This document shows, one piece after another, positions 8,591 to 17,881 of a stretch of DNA of 49,203 nt. The notes beneath the pieces were generated by a model, which saw only the letters and a list, made by a program, of their open reading frames with translations, did no database searches and was not told the DNA's origin. A program made the position numbers and the translations under genes. Source of the stretch: an uncultured Muribaculaceae bacterium (GTDB taxonomy: Bacteria > Bacteroidota > Bacteroidia > Bacteroidales > Muribaculaceae); contig CAJUOB010000020.1 in NCBI GenBank assembly GCA_910587915.1, forward strand, positions 1-49,203, read 5' to 3'. Position 1 is the stretch's first letter. Each line of letters opens with the position of its first letter.

Positions 8591-10479
8591 AATCCGGATT
8601 CTTCCGCGTGGCTGCAGCCGCGCCACGCGTCACGGTGGCCGACACCGTTGCAAACACCGAACGCATCATCGACCTCGCAAGGCAGGCACATGCCGCCGGC
8701 GCCGACGCCATTGTTTTTCCCGAAATGAGCGTCACCGCCTATACTTGCGCCGACCTCTTCCATAACACCACCCTGCTCAACGGTGCCGAACGCGGCATAG
8801 CCGACATCTGCACCGCAAGCAAGGATATGCCGGGACTGCTCATACTTGTAGGGGCGCCATTGCAGCGCGACGGGGCTCTCTACAACGCTGCATATGCCAT
8901 CTGCGAAGGCTCAATAGCAGCGACAGTAGAAAAGACATATGTACCGAACTACAACGAATTCTACGAGCGCCGCTGGTGGCAGCCATCGACCGAGTACGCT
9001 CACGGTTCGACCATTATCCGCCACAAGGGCGTAGAGCTTGGTGTGGAAATATGCGAGGACCTATGGGTGCCTATTCCCCCGAGCTGCAACTCTGCTTTGG
9101 CCGGAGCAAAGATAATATTCAACCTATCGGCAAGCCCCGATCTCATCGGCAAATACGCGTATCTGACCTCTCTGGTAAAACAGCAGTCGGCACGCTGCAT
9201 GGCCGGATATGTCTATGCATCGGCCGGATTCGGCGAATCGAGCACCGACCTTGCATTCGATGCCAAACTACTGATAGCGGAAAACGGCACACTGTTGCAG
9301 CACAATGAGCGATGGCAGTCGGGGCCACAGCTCATTATGGCCGACATCGATCTTGAAGCAATCGCACGCGACCGCATGCACATGGGTACATTCTACGACT
9401 GCGCGCGCCGCAACAATACCATTGCCAACGTACTCCCGACAAATTCCGAAACATCGGAAGCTACATACTCCGATCTACTCCGCAACGTCGACCCGCATCC
9501 ATTTGTGCCTTCGGTCGACTCCATGCTTAAAGAACGCTGCGAGGAAATCATAAACATACAGGTATCCGGCCTATGCCAGCGCCTCGATGCCACACGCTGC
9601 CGCTGTCTGGTGGTCGGAATCTCCGGTGGCCTCGACTCAACACTGGCCCTTCTGGTAGCCGTGCGTGCATTCGACCGCCTCGGACTCAACCGTAAAGGCA
9701 TCGCAGGAGTCACCATGCCCGGTTTCGGCACCACCGGACGCACCCATGGCAATGCCGTGGCTCTGATGCAGGCACTCGGTGTCAACATGCGTGAGATTTC
9801 AATAGTGCCGGCCGTGAAGCAACACTTCGCCGATATCGGCCACGACCCGGAAGTGCAGGACGTGACATACGAAAACTGCCAGGCACGCGAGCGCACACAG
9901 ATTCTCATGGACCTCGCAAACGAACTCGGTGGCATGGTGCTGGGAACCGGCGACCTCTCGGAGCTCGCCCTCGGATGGGCCACCTACAACGGCGACCAGA
10001 TGTCGATGTACGGCGTGAATGCCGGCGTGCCTAAAACCCTGGTGCGTCACCTCACTGCCTATATTGCCAACGATACCGACGACGAGGCTATCCGCCGCCC
10101 GCTCCTCGACATCATCGACACCCCGATCAGTCCTGAGCTGATTCCGGCAGCCGCCGACGGCACAATCAAACAGAAGACCGAGGACCTCGTAGGACCATAC
10201 GAGCTCCACGACTTCTTCCTGTACTATACCCTGCGCTACGGCTTCTCACCCGAACGCATACTCCTGCTTGCCAAGAAAGCTTTCGACGGCACATACACCA
10301 CCGAGACAATCGAAAAATGGCTCAGCACATTCTGCCGCCGTTTCTTCGCCCAGCAGTTCAAGCGCTCGTGTATGCCCGACGGTCCCAAGGTGGGCAGTGT
10401 ATGCCTTTCGCCAAGAGGCGACTGGCGCATGCCATCCGATGCATCGTCAGGACTATGGCTCGCATCCATCCCACGATAA
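8587..10479 (+). CDS. nadE: Glutamine-dependent NAD+ synthetase
   Basis: The enzyme converts nicotinic acid adenine dinucleotide to NAD+ using ATP and ammonia from glutamine. This 630-residue protein has the two expected parts. The N-terminal nitrilase-fold glutaminase shows the Glu-Lys-Cys triad at E46 (FPEMS), K116 (VEKTYVPNY) and C156 (EICEDLW). The C-terminal synthetase has the PP-loop SGGLDS at 346-351 and GTGDLSELALGWATYNGDQMSMYGVN. Length and order are normal for the two-domain bacterial enzyme. The ATG at 8587 overlaps the GH78 stop codon by 4 nt, so the two genes are translationally coupled. The enzyme is cytoplasmic. Confidence 0.96.
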   Translation: MKSGFFRVAAAAPRVTVADTVANTERIIDLARQAHAAGADAIVFPEMSVTAYTCADLFHNTTLLNGAERGIADICTASKDMPGLLILVGAPLQRDGALYNAAYAICEGSIAATVEKTYVPNYNEFYERRWWQPSTEYAHGSTIIRHKGVELGVEICEDLWVPIPPSCNSALAGAKIIFNLSASPDLIGKYAYLTSLVKQQSARCMAGYVYASAGFGESSTDLAFDAKLLIAENGTLLQHNERWQSGPQLIMADIDLEAIARDRMHMGTFYDCARRNNTIANVLPTNSETSEATYSDLLRNVDPHPFVPSVDSMLKERCEEIINIQVSGLCQRLDATRCRCLVVGISGGLDSTLALLVAVRAFDRLGLNRKGIAGVTMPGFGTTGRTHGNAVALMQALGVNMREISIVPAVKQHFADIGHDPEVQDVTYENCQARERTQILMDLANELGGMVLGTGDLSELALGWATYNGDQMSMYGVNAGVPKTLVRHLTAYIANDTDDEAIRRPLLDIIDTPISPELIPAAADGTIKQKTEDLVGPYELHDFFLYYTLRYGFSPERILLLAKKAFDGTYTTETIEKWLSTFCRRFFAQQFKRSCMPDGPKVGSVCLSPRGDWRMPSDASSGLWLASIPR

Positions 10480-10502
10480 TACGATAGTACAACCATCGAC
10501 AA

Positions 10503-10539
10503 GGCGCGCTTCCATGCCATCAGTGCATAGAAGCGCGCC
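10503..10539. terminator. Hairpin between convergent nadE and GH97
   Basis: GGCGCGCTTC (10503-10512) pairs with GAAGCGCGCC (10530-10539). Inside, after one mismatch, ATGC pairs with GCAT. It follows the nadE stop codon by 23 nt and lies between convergent genes. No U tract follows on either strand, so it may be a transcript-end stabiliser rather than a classic terminator. The rest of 10540-10654 shows nothing further that I can support. Confidence 0.4.
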
Positions 10540-10654
10540 ATCTGCATCCAAACTTACTCAGCATCCGCAGCTACACAGCCAGCGGGCTGCCAAGTGCCCA
10601 TAGCCTATCAGTTATCGCAACGACCGGGCGTGGGCAATTTACTAAAAACCTATA

Positions 10655-12757
10655 TTAATCCACCGGCTTGATGGAGATGGCAAAACCACCACCCGGAGCC
10701 GATGCAAGTTTCAGCTTTGTTTTAGCATCCACTTTCTTTTTTGTTATGGTATATGCCTGAGGATTGGTCAGATAGTGAGCATCGGGGGCGTCGGCATATA
10801 TAGTAGCCTCGTACTTACGGTTTTTGTCGAGAAAATCGAGTTTTAGTTCCGATTTATGTGCATCAGCCGAAATTCCGCCGACAAACCAGTCGTCGCTACC
10901 CTTGGCCTTGCGGGCGGCAGTGATATAGCGCGCCGGTTCGGCCTCGACATATATACTACGGTCCCAATCGACTGCCACATCCTTGATGAACTGGAACGCA
11001 TCCATAAACCGATTATACACCTCGGGGACATCGGCAGCCATCTGGAGCGGGCTGTACATAGTCACGTAGAGAGCGAGCTGACGGCATATGGTGGTGTTGA
11101 CATGACTCTTGTTGTCGGGATTGTTAAGGCTGAGATCATTCTCGAAGATACCCGGAGTATAGTCCATCGGGCCACCTTGAAGCCGTGTGAAGGGGAGCAC
11201 ACATGTGTGCGATGTACTGTTGCCGGCGAACGACTCGTACTCAGTGCCGCGGGCACTTTCATTGCCGATGAGATTGGGATATGTGCGGCACAGACCGGTC
11301 GGACGCACCGCCTCGTGGGCATTCACCATTATATGGTGCTTGGCTGCTTCGGTCACGGCGTAGAGATAGTGGTTGTTGAGCCACTGACCATAGTGGTGCT
11401 CTCCTCGTGGCAGAATATCGCCCACATAGCCGCTCTTCACTGAATTGTAGCCATATTTATCCATAAGTTCGTAGGCCTCCTTCATATGGCGCTCATAGTT
11501 GCGCACCGACGACGATGTCTCATGGTGCATCATCAGTCTCACTCCCTTGGAATGTGCATATGAGTTAAGTGAGTCTATATCAAAATCAGGATAAGGCGTC
11601 TTGAAGTCGAAAACATAGTCCTTCTTGTTGCCTGACCAGTCTTCCCAGCCAATGTTCCAGCCTTCCACAAGCACCTGGTCGAAACCGTGCTCGGCCGCAA
11701 AATCGATATATTTCATCACATTTGCGGTATTGGCCGGATGGACACCGTTCGGCTTCACGGTCGAATAGTCGAGACGGTCGAGTTTCACCGACGGCAGATC
11801 CCATGTATAGGCCCAGGGCTTGCCATGGCCTATCATCTCCCACCACACGCCGATATATTTCACAGGCTTTATCCACGATGTATCCTCGTACTTACATGGC
11901 TCATTAAGATTGAGTATAAGATTCGAAGCAAGCATATCGCGGGCGTCATCGCTCACCATCACAGTGCGCCAAGGCGACGTGCATGGCGACTGCAAATGGC
12001 CCTTATGGCCCTGGGCATCGGGCGTGAGCCACGACTCAAACACAAAATTCTTGTCGTCGAGATTGAGATGCATGCACGAATAGTCGACAAGGGCAGCCTC
12101 GTGGATATTGATGTAGAGGCCATCGTCGCTCTTGAGCTGCAGCGAGGTCTGCACACCGGTGGGCGAGAATTGCTCCTGCGACAGGTTCGATTCTACCTCG
12201 CGGGCATTGAGTGCCCTGATTTCCGACAGACGGCTTTCGGTATATTCATATTCCTGAGTATCGTAATCGCCGATAATCCACCATGCGGTCATATCGCCGG
12301 GCATGGCAAACTGGGTGTGTTCTTCCTTAATGGTGAAATAGTTGAGTTCGGCTTGCTGCGGAAACTCATAGCGGAAACCGACACCGTCGTCGTACACACG
12401 GAAGCGTATGTCGACACGACGGTTGCACGACGGCTGCGCCATGTGTGCCACCAGTTCACGGTAGTGATTGCGTATGTGGCTGTTCTCACCCCATACCGGC
12501 TCCCATGTCTCATCGAATTCCGAAGTCTCGGTCGACAACAGTTCGAATCCATCCATGAGGTCGTGAGCATTCACCAGCTCAAGGCCCAGACGCGAAGGCA
12601 TTATCACATTTTTCTGCTTATACGTCACCGAATAACGCGCCACGCCGTCTTTGACATCGAAATCAGCCACCACATTGCCGTCGGGCGAACTCACCTGCAC
12701 CGCCGCCGCACCGAACGAAATAGCCAGGGCCGCAGTCAATATCAGTTGATTCTTCAT
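10655..12757 (-). CDS. GH97 family alpha-glycosidase (SusB-like)
   Basis: A 700-residue enzyme with a cleavable signal peptide (MKNQLILTAALAISFGAAA), so probably periplasmic. The fold order is the GH97 one: an N-terminal beta-sandwich, a central TIM barrel, then a C-terminal beta domain. Glutamates in EGWNIGWEDW, NAHEAVRPTG and ARGTEYE resemble the catalytic and calcium-binding acids of the SusB-type, inverting alpha-glucosidase branch rather than the retaining alpha-galactosidase branch. The ATG at 12757 shares one base with the upstream stop codon (TGATG), so the gene is coupled to the GH27-like gene. It is the last gene of the PUL and should finish oligosaccharides imported by SusC. Family certain; exact substrate inferred. 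Confidence 0.93.
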   Translation of the reverse strand: MKNQLILTAALAISFGAAAVQVSSPDGNVVADFDVKDGVARYSVTYKQKNVIMPSRLGLELVNAHDLMDGFELLSTETSEFDETWEPVWGENSHIRNHYRELVAHMAQPSCNRRVDIRFRVYDDGVGFRYEFPQQAELNYFTIKEEHTQFAMPGDMTAWWIIGDYDTQEYEYTESRLSEIRALNAREVESNLSQEQFSPTGVQTSLQLKSDDGLYINIHEAALVDYSCMHLNLDDKNFVFESWLTPDAQGHKGHLQSPCTSPWRTVMVSDDARDMLASNLILNLNEPCKYEDTSWIKPVKYIGVWWEMIGHGKPWAYTWDLPSVKLDRLDYSTVKPNGVHPANTANVMKYIDFAAEHGFDQVLVEGWNIGWEDWSGNKKDYVFDFKTPYPDFDIDSLNSYAHSKGVRLMMHHETSSSVRNYERHMKEAYELMDKYGYNSVKSGYVGDILPRGEHHYGQWLNNHYLYAVTEAAKHHIMVNAHEAVRPTGLCRTYPNLIGNESARGTEYESFAGNSTSHTCVLPFTRLQGGPMDYTPGIFENDLSLNNPDNKSHVNTTICRQLALYVTMYSPLQMAADVPEVYNRFMDAFQFIKDVAVDWDRSIYVEAEPARYITAARKAKGSDDWFVGGISADAHKSELKLDFLDKNRKYEATIYADAPDAHYLTNPQAYTITKKKVDAKTKLKLASAPGGGFAISIKPVD

Positions 12758-14190
12758 CACTTGGTCAATTTAACGATTTTACATCCATGGGCAGGAACAG
12801 ATGCCTTGAGAACCGACACCTTTCCCTCATCGGCATGACGCCAAAGGTCGCGGGCATTCATTTCGCCGGAGATGCCGAGGTCCGACAGAGCCACTTCCAT
12901 GGTCTGAGCTGCATCATTGCGGTTGAAAAGGCCCACCACATAGTCGCCGTTGCTCATCTGGCCATACCATATGCTGCTGCGGGCATCATTGAGAGCGTCC
13001 GAAAGCGGCTTGCCGACAAAGCGGTCGGCATTGAGGGCGAGCATCTCGTCGTTGGTGTAGAAATGCACATCGTTGCCGATGGTATTGGGCCAGTCGGCCA
13101 CCGTCACAGGTCCGCCGGCCATAAGCTGGAGCGAGACCACTGTCTCTTTCTCGGCGTCGGTGCTGAATGTGTTCAGACGTATGAAATCGCCGTCGAGAAT
13201 CATCTTTTCGCGGCCCGACACATGCGACCAGTATATGAATCCATCGAACATATTCATGCAATTGGGCCAAGTGGCATACGACTTGCCTTTATCGGCAGCA
13301 GAGCAATGCCACCATCCGCCATTTGCGGTGTCGGCAACAATACGGGCCATATTGCCGTAGAGACTTTCGACCTCGGCGTCGTTGTTGAGATGAGGCATCA
13401 CAAGCGAGGTGAAGATGCCGTATTTCTTAGCCGACTCTGCTATATATGCCAGAGCACGTGCATACGATGCGCGGCCATAGCCATGACCGACTACACCGAT
13501 ATTGCGGTCCTTTCCATCCTCGTACCACGACAGGAAGTCCATGCGGATATAGTCGATTCCCAGTTCTGCATAGTGTTTGAAAAATCCGTCGATATACTCT
13601 CTGGCCCCGGGATACTCGGCCACAGCCCAGTTGAACCAAAGGTTGGAGGCTGCCGGATTCATTATTTCCGACTTGCCGTCGTAGTAAAGATCGCCGACAG
13701 TATATTCTGTTCCTTCGATTTTTGTCTCGCGGGGACAATGTATCCACAGCGGATTGTCGTACACACCCACCTTAAGTCCACGGGCCTTGCACTTTGCCAC
13801 CAGATCCTTGAGCGACATCGAGCCATAGTGGGTCATATAGGTGGAGCCATCGTTGGCCAGCATCGGTATGAAACCGTCGGTGCACAACATGTCGTAGCCA
13901 TGCGGCTTCAGTTCGGTAGCCACCCAGTCGATAATCTTGTCCCATTCCGACGCGGAAATATCCATATCGGAGTTTGCCACACCGTTCTGTTCCTGAAAGT
14001 AGCAGTACTCGTACACACTCCAGTAGAGCGGAGCCTTCCAAGTGTGGATCTCGCCCGGGTCGGGAAGCTCGGGAAGCTCATATGTGGGAGGATATTTCAT
14101 CTTATAGTTATCGTCGTCGCATGCCGACAGCAAGCCGGCTCCCATGACGAAAGCAGTGGCCGCAAGGCCTATTTTGAGAGCGTTTTTCAT
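12757..14190 (-). CDS. Surface lipoprotein glycoside hydrolase, GH27-like (clan GH-D type)
   Basis: About 477 residues with a lipoprotein signal (GAGLLSAC) followed by DDDN, the acidic pattern that sends Bacteroidota lipoproteins to the cell surface. The mature part reads as a TIM barrel (WDKIIDWVATELKPHGYDML, KARGLKVGVYDNPLW, GIDYIRMDF with a likely catalytic Asp, IYWSHVSG) and a C-terminal beta domain (GDYVVGLFNRNDA, ARDLWRH, VPAHGCKIVKL). That plan matches alpha-galactosidase-type GH27 enzymes, though the sequence is divergent. The ATG at 14190 overlaps the SusE-like stop codon (ATGA), which fixes the start. It would act at the surface before uptake. Family assignment is moderate; another clan-D or GH66-like family is possible. 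Confidence 0.65.
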   Translation of the reverse strand: MKNALKIGLAATAFVMGAGLLSACDDDNYKMKYPPTYELPELPDPGEIHTWKAPLYWSVYEYCYFQEQNGVANSDMDISASEWDKIIDWVATELKPHGYDMLCTDGFIPMLANDGSTYMTHYGSMSLKDLVAKCKARGLKVGVYDNPLWIHCPRETKIEGTEYTVGDLYYDGKSEIMNPAASNLWFNWAVAEYPGAREYIDGFFKHYAELGIDYIRMDFLSWYEDGKDRNIGVVGHGYGRASYARALAYIAESAKKYGIFTSLVMPHLNNDAEVESLYGNMARIVADTANGGWWHCSAADKGKSYATWPNCMNMFDGFIYWSHVSGREKMILDGDFIRLNTFSTDAEKETVVSLQLMAGGPVTVADWPNTIGNDVHFYTNDEMLALNADRFVGKPLSDALNDARSSIWYGQMSNGDYVVGLFNRNDAAQTMEVALSDLGISGEMNARDLWRHADEGKVSVLKASVPAHGCKIVKLTK

Positions 14191-16091
14191 AGTTTGCTTG
14201 TGCTTATGGTCCATTCGCTGAGGTTGAATGTAATTTTATATGTACCGGCTTCAGTCACTCGCCACTGGTCGTCGGGCGACGTTGTGTACACAAATCCGGG
14301 TTCCGACACGCCGGCCGCGGATACCGTCACGTTTCCATTGGCGGGGCGTAGAAAAGGTGCGCTGAAATCTTTCTCTATACATGCCTTGAAAGTACCTTCC
14401 TTGAGGCTGCCGGTCCAGGAGAACACATGGTCGGCCTCTTTGGTGAATACCTGGGCATCGTCGAGGCTCCACCCGCCGGGTGTACCGTCGCCTATCATAT
14501 AGAGCACGTTTGTTTCGAGCGGAGCGGGCTTGCCCGATGCTTCAGCCACGGAAATGGTACATTTCTCGAGATCGAGGGTTATCTCATATTCACCGGCTTC
14601 GGTAACACGCCACTGATCGTCGGGGTCGGTTGTGTAGATAAATCCGGGAGCCGACACACCGGCTTTCGACACAGTCACATCATTGCTGGCCGGACGTATG
14701 AAGGGAGCACCGAAATCGAGCACAATGCAAGCCTTGAATGTACCTGTGGTCAGAGCGCCTCGCCATGAGAAAACATGGGCTTTACCCTCGACAGCACTGA
14801 ATGCGCTGGCATCGTCGAGACTCCAACCGCCGGGTGTGGCATCTCCTATCATCCACACCTTGCTGGCTGCCATAAGCGGCGAATCTTCGGTATCACCGCC
14901 GGTGGTTGCCTCGACGGCTATGGTGCAGTGCTCGAGATCGAGCGTTATCTTATATTCACCAGCCTCGGTAACACGCCACTGGTCGTCGGGATCCTTGGTA
15001 TAGATAAATCCGGACTCAGACACACCGGATTTCGACACTGTAACATTGCCGCTGGCCGGACGTATGAACGGAGCACCGAAGTCGCGGATTATACAAGCCT
15101 TGAACGTACCACCGACAAGGTTGCCCTGCCATGTGAACACATGAGCCTTACCTTCGACGGCGCTGAATGCGCTCGCATCGTCGAGGCTCCAGCCGCCGGG
15201 AGTGGCGTCGCCAATCATCCATACTTCGGTAGCTGTCATCAGAGGCGACTCCTCGGGCTCTTCAACGTCCGACAGGAATTCCACGGCAATGGTGTAGTTC
15301 TTAAGATCGAAAGTCACACGATAATTGGCCGTATAGGACACCTTCCACTTGTTGTCGGGATTAGCAACATACACAAAGTCATCGGCAGCGACACCATCTT
15401 TATTCACCTCCACATCGGCACTTGCCGGACGGATGAAGGGCACATCCCAGCTGCCAGGAGTCAGGCATGCCTTGAATTCACCACCGTCGGCGGAGCTGAG
15501 CGGGCCTTCATATACAAAGGTATAGTCTCCGGTCTTTGTCATCGCCGTAGGTGCGTCTATGTTCCAACCGCTTGGCATAGCCCCTCCCACGAGCCATACC
15601 TCGTTGGCTGAGATCGGCTCTTTTTCAGGTTCAGGAACACCACCTATATACTTCGACGACATTGTCCAGTTGCGGAGGTCGAACGACAATTCATAGGTAC
15701 CGCTTTCGGACACGCGCCATTTTTCATCGGGATCGCCGGAATGCATCTGGAACGTGGCTGCATCGATTGTCTCTTTGCCGATGGGAGTCTGATCCTCGAG
15801 CGGACGGATGAAAGGAGCATCCCAGCTGCCGGTAATGAGACAAAGTTTGAGTTCACCGGCATTGAGGGAGCCGGTCCACTCGAATACCAGAGGGTCTGCA
15901 TCGGTTGCAGTCAGAGCTGTAGGCGAGTCGATGCTCCACCCGCTCGGGGTCGCATCGCCCACCATATAGAGGGCAGATGCCTTTATCGGCAGATTTCCAT
16001 CTATGACCACGAGGTCTTTCTCGTCCTCGCAACCGGCCAACGCCGTGGCAACCACTACGGCGGCTGCCATATATATCTGTTTAAATTTCAT
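14187..16091 (-). CDS. SusE/SusF-like glycan-binding lipoprotein with five tandem domains
   Basis: About 634 residues. The signal peptide ends in the lipobox TALAGC followed by acidic EDEKD, so it is a surface lipoprotein. The rest is five tandem domains of 115-122 residues. Each opens with a form of VWMIGDATPGGWSLDD and contains FKACI, APFIRPA and DDQWRVTEAG before a beta strand; these are the starch-binding-type repeats of SusE and SusF. Domains 3 and 4 are very similar at DNA level with a period of exactly 366 bp, a recent duplication. The conserved Trp and Arg could form glycan stacking and binding sites. The gene lies 15 bp after susD. Role: capturing glycan at the surface. Ligand not known. 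Confidence 0.88.
   Translation of the reverse strand: MKFKQIYMAAAVVVATALAGCEDEKDLVVIDGNLPIKASALYMVGDATPSGWSIDSPTALTATDADPLVFEWTGSLNAGELKLCLITGSWDAPFIRPLEDQTPIGKETIDAATFQMHSGDPDEKWRVSESGTYELSFDLRNWTMSSKYIGGVPEPEKEPISANEVWLVGGAMPSGWNIDAPTAMTKTGDYTFVYEGPLSSADGGEFKACLTPGSWDVPFIRPASADVEVNKDGVAADDFVYVANPDNKWKVSYTANYRVTFDLKNYTIAVEFLSDVEEPEESPLMTATEVWMIGDATPGGWSLDDASAFSAVEGKAHVFTWQGNLVGGTFKACIIRDFGAPFIRPASGNVTVSKSGVSESGFIYTKDPDDQWRVTEAGEYKITLDLEHCTIAVEATTGGDTEDSPLMAASKVWMIGDATPGGWSLDDASAFSAVEGKAHVFSWRGALTTGTFKACIVLDFGAPFIRPASNDVTVSKAGVSAPGFIYTTDPDDQWRVTEAGEYEITLDLEKCTISVAEASGKPAPLETNVLYMIGDGTPGGWSLDDAQVFTKEADHVFSWTGSLKEGTFKACIEKDFSAPFLRPANGNVTVSAAGVSEPGFVYTTSPDDQWRVTEAGTYKITFNLSEWTISTSKL
14225..15240 (-). 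repeat. Tandem domain repeats within the SusE/F-like gene
   Basis: The last three binding domains are near-copies. Matching points such as CGTATG at 14695 and 15061 are 366 bp apart (122 codons), and GCCACTG at 14261 and 14609 are 348 bp apart. The two 366-bp units differ mostly at scattered third positions. The spacing is a whole number of codons, so gain or loss of a unit would keep the frame. Confidence 0.8.
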
Positions 16092-16106
16092 AGTATTATA
16101 CATTTA

Positions 16107-17849
16107 TCAGCTATTATATCCGGGATTCTGCACAAGATCCACATTTGCATCGAGAATCGGACGCATTATCGGGAAAATCTCATAGTGACGGTCGGCGTCG
16201 GGAGCTTTATCCCACCAACGGCCTGAACAGAATACGCCGAAGCGGATCAGGTCGATACGACGGCGACCTTCAGCAAAGAATTCACGGCCCCACTCGTCGA
16301 GCATTTCTTTCTCGTTAAGCTCCACCTTCCCTTCGGGCTGGTAGAGAACATCCTGAAGATTCTCAACAGGATAATTGCGTTTGCGCACACTGTTGAGCAG
16401 CGCGGCAGCTTCGCCCTTGCGGCCCGAGCGCAGCTTGCATTCGGCAAGTGCATATATGACTTCCGGCAGACGGATTTCGGTGAAATCACTTTCCATCTGG
16501 TGCGCATCGGCATCGGAATAGAAGGGATATTTGGCAAAGTGCCATCCGGAATTATGGTCGCCGTTGGGAAGCGAACTGTTCTTGTCGGTAGGCCATTTTT
16601 CGGGAGCCAGACTTTGGAACTTGCCTACGGCGTCGCGGATGTAAAGGTCGTAGGGACTCTCCGGGGCACGCACACGCTTGGTGGCGCCATTATCGTCGAT
16701 ATACTCGAGGTATCCATAAATAAACATACCCTCGCGCCGGCTGTCGCCGAGATTGCGGTAGAGCTTCATGCGCTCATCGCCGGGATACTTGCGGAAGTTC
16801 TGCACAGGCATGCCCAGAGTATAGGTATAGAGCTCGCCATTGAGGTCATAGCTCGGCGAAGCGGCATATTTGCAGTTATGGTCGCCGGCCTTGCACTTGG
16901 CATCGCCGAAATAGTAGCGGGCACGGGCGGGCACTGTCCAACAGTAAGTGTCGCCCTGATAGTGCCAGTAGGTATAACCCTGATCGGCGGGAAAACCGAA
17001 AATCACTTCATCGGAAGTATCATTGTTCCAGTCGAAGGCTTCGTCCCAGCGGTCGGCAACGGCATAGGGGCCGTACACGCCGTCGAGAATATCCTGAGCC
17101 ACTTTGGCACAATCGTTGTAGCGGTCCTCGCCCACATACACCTCGGCATTGAGGTAGAGACGCACCAGCAGCGCGGCAGCACCGGCCTTTGTCCACTGGC
17201 CCTGTATGTTTGCCTGGGTGCCAAGCCCCGGCTTCTGGGCGAGCAGTTCGATGCAATCCTTCAGCTCCGACTCGATAAACTCAAATACTATTTCAGGGTC
17301 GACCTGACCTACAGAGTTTAGCGACATATCATTGAAACTGACCGAAAGAGGCACATTGCGGAAGGCATCGAGCAGACGAAGGTAGAACCAAGCGCGGAGA
17401 GCTCGGCACTGGGCTGCAAGATTGTCGAATTCGTCCTGCGAGAAGCCAAACTTTTCGGCACCGAGTTTCTGCATGTCCTCTATCACATAATTGCACTGGC
17501 CGATTCCCTGGAAGCAACCGTTCCATTCGGTCTGGGCATCGCCGCCGTCCTCCACATTCCACTGGTGATAGTGGAGCTTGCGCCATTTGCCGCCGTCGTC
17601 CCACCAGCCGTCGCGGGTCGGGGTGATGAGCTGGTCGGCTGTCAGTTCGTTGAGCACATGACGGCTCTGTATGCTCCAGAATGCATGCTCGAACGGGCGG
17701 AAGACCGCACGGATCACATCGTTCTTGGTATTGTAGTAGTTCTGCGAGCCAACCTGGTCGTAGAGAGTCTCGTCGAGATTGGTACACGCACCGGCGGCGA
17801 GGGCTATTGCACCGGCTGCCACCATATATTTAAATGAATTTAGTTTCAT
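16107..17849 (-). CDS. susD: SusD/RagB family nutrient-binding lipoprotein
   Basis: About 580 residues. The signal peptide MKLNSFKYMVAAGAIALAAGAC ends in a lipobox Cys followed by TNLDETLYDQ, the standard SusD opening. The helical body carries typical SusD motifs (ALRAWFYLRLLDAFRNVPL and, near the end, WGREFFAEGRRRIDLIRFG). SusD proteins sit as lids on SusC transporters and bind glycan at the surface. The ATG at 17849 is chosen because it starts the signal peptide; the frame extends to 17882 without support. It lies 32 bp after susC and before the SusE-like gene. The specific ligand cannot be read from sequence. Confidence 0.95.
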   Translation of the reverse strand: MKLNSFKYMVAAGAIALAAGACTNLDETLYDQVGSQNYYNTKNDVIRAVFRPFEHAFWSIQSRHVLNELTADQLITPTRDGWWDDGGKWRKLHYHQWNVEDGGDAQTEWNGCFQGIGQCNYVIEDMQKLGAEKFGFSQDEFDNLAAQCRALRAWFYLRLLDAFRNVPLSVSFNDMSLNSVGQVDPEIVFEFIESELKDCIELLAQKPGLGTQANIQGQWTKAGAAALLVRLYLNAEVYVGEDRYNDCAKVAQDILDGVYGPYAVADRWDEAFDWNNDTSDEVIFGFPADQGYTYWHYQGDTYCWTVPARARYYFGDAKCKAGDHNCKYAASPSYDLNGELYTYTLGMPVQNFRKYPGDERMKLYRNLGDSRREGMFIYGYLEYIDDNGATKRVRAPESPYDLYIRDAVGKFQSLAPEKWPTDKNSSLPNGDHNSGWHFAKYPFYSDADAHQMESDFTEIRLPEVIYALAECKLRSGRKGEAAALLNSVRKRNYPVENLQDVLYQPEGKVELNEKEMLDEWGREFFAEGRRRIDLIRFGVFCSGRWWDKAPDADRHYEIFPIMRPILDANVDLVQNPGYNS

Positions 17850-17881
17850 AGCTTTGACTTCAAGTATTTTTCGGGCAATCA

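Noticed and set aside
12787..14502. 571-codon plus-strand frame opposite the GH27-like gene
   Set aside because: It is antisense to genes with clear families, signal peptides and coupled starts; its translation has no recognisable motif. Long antisense frames are common here because of biased third positions.
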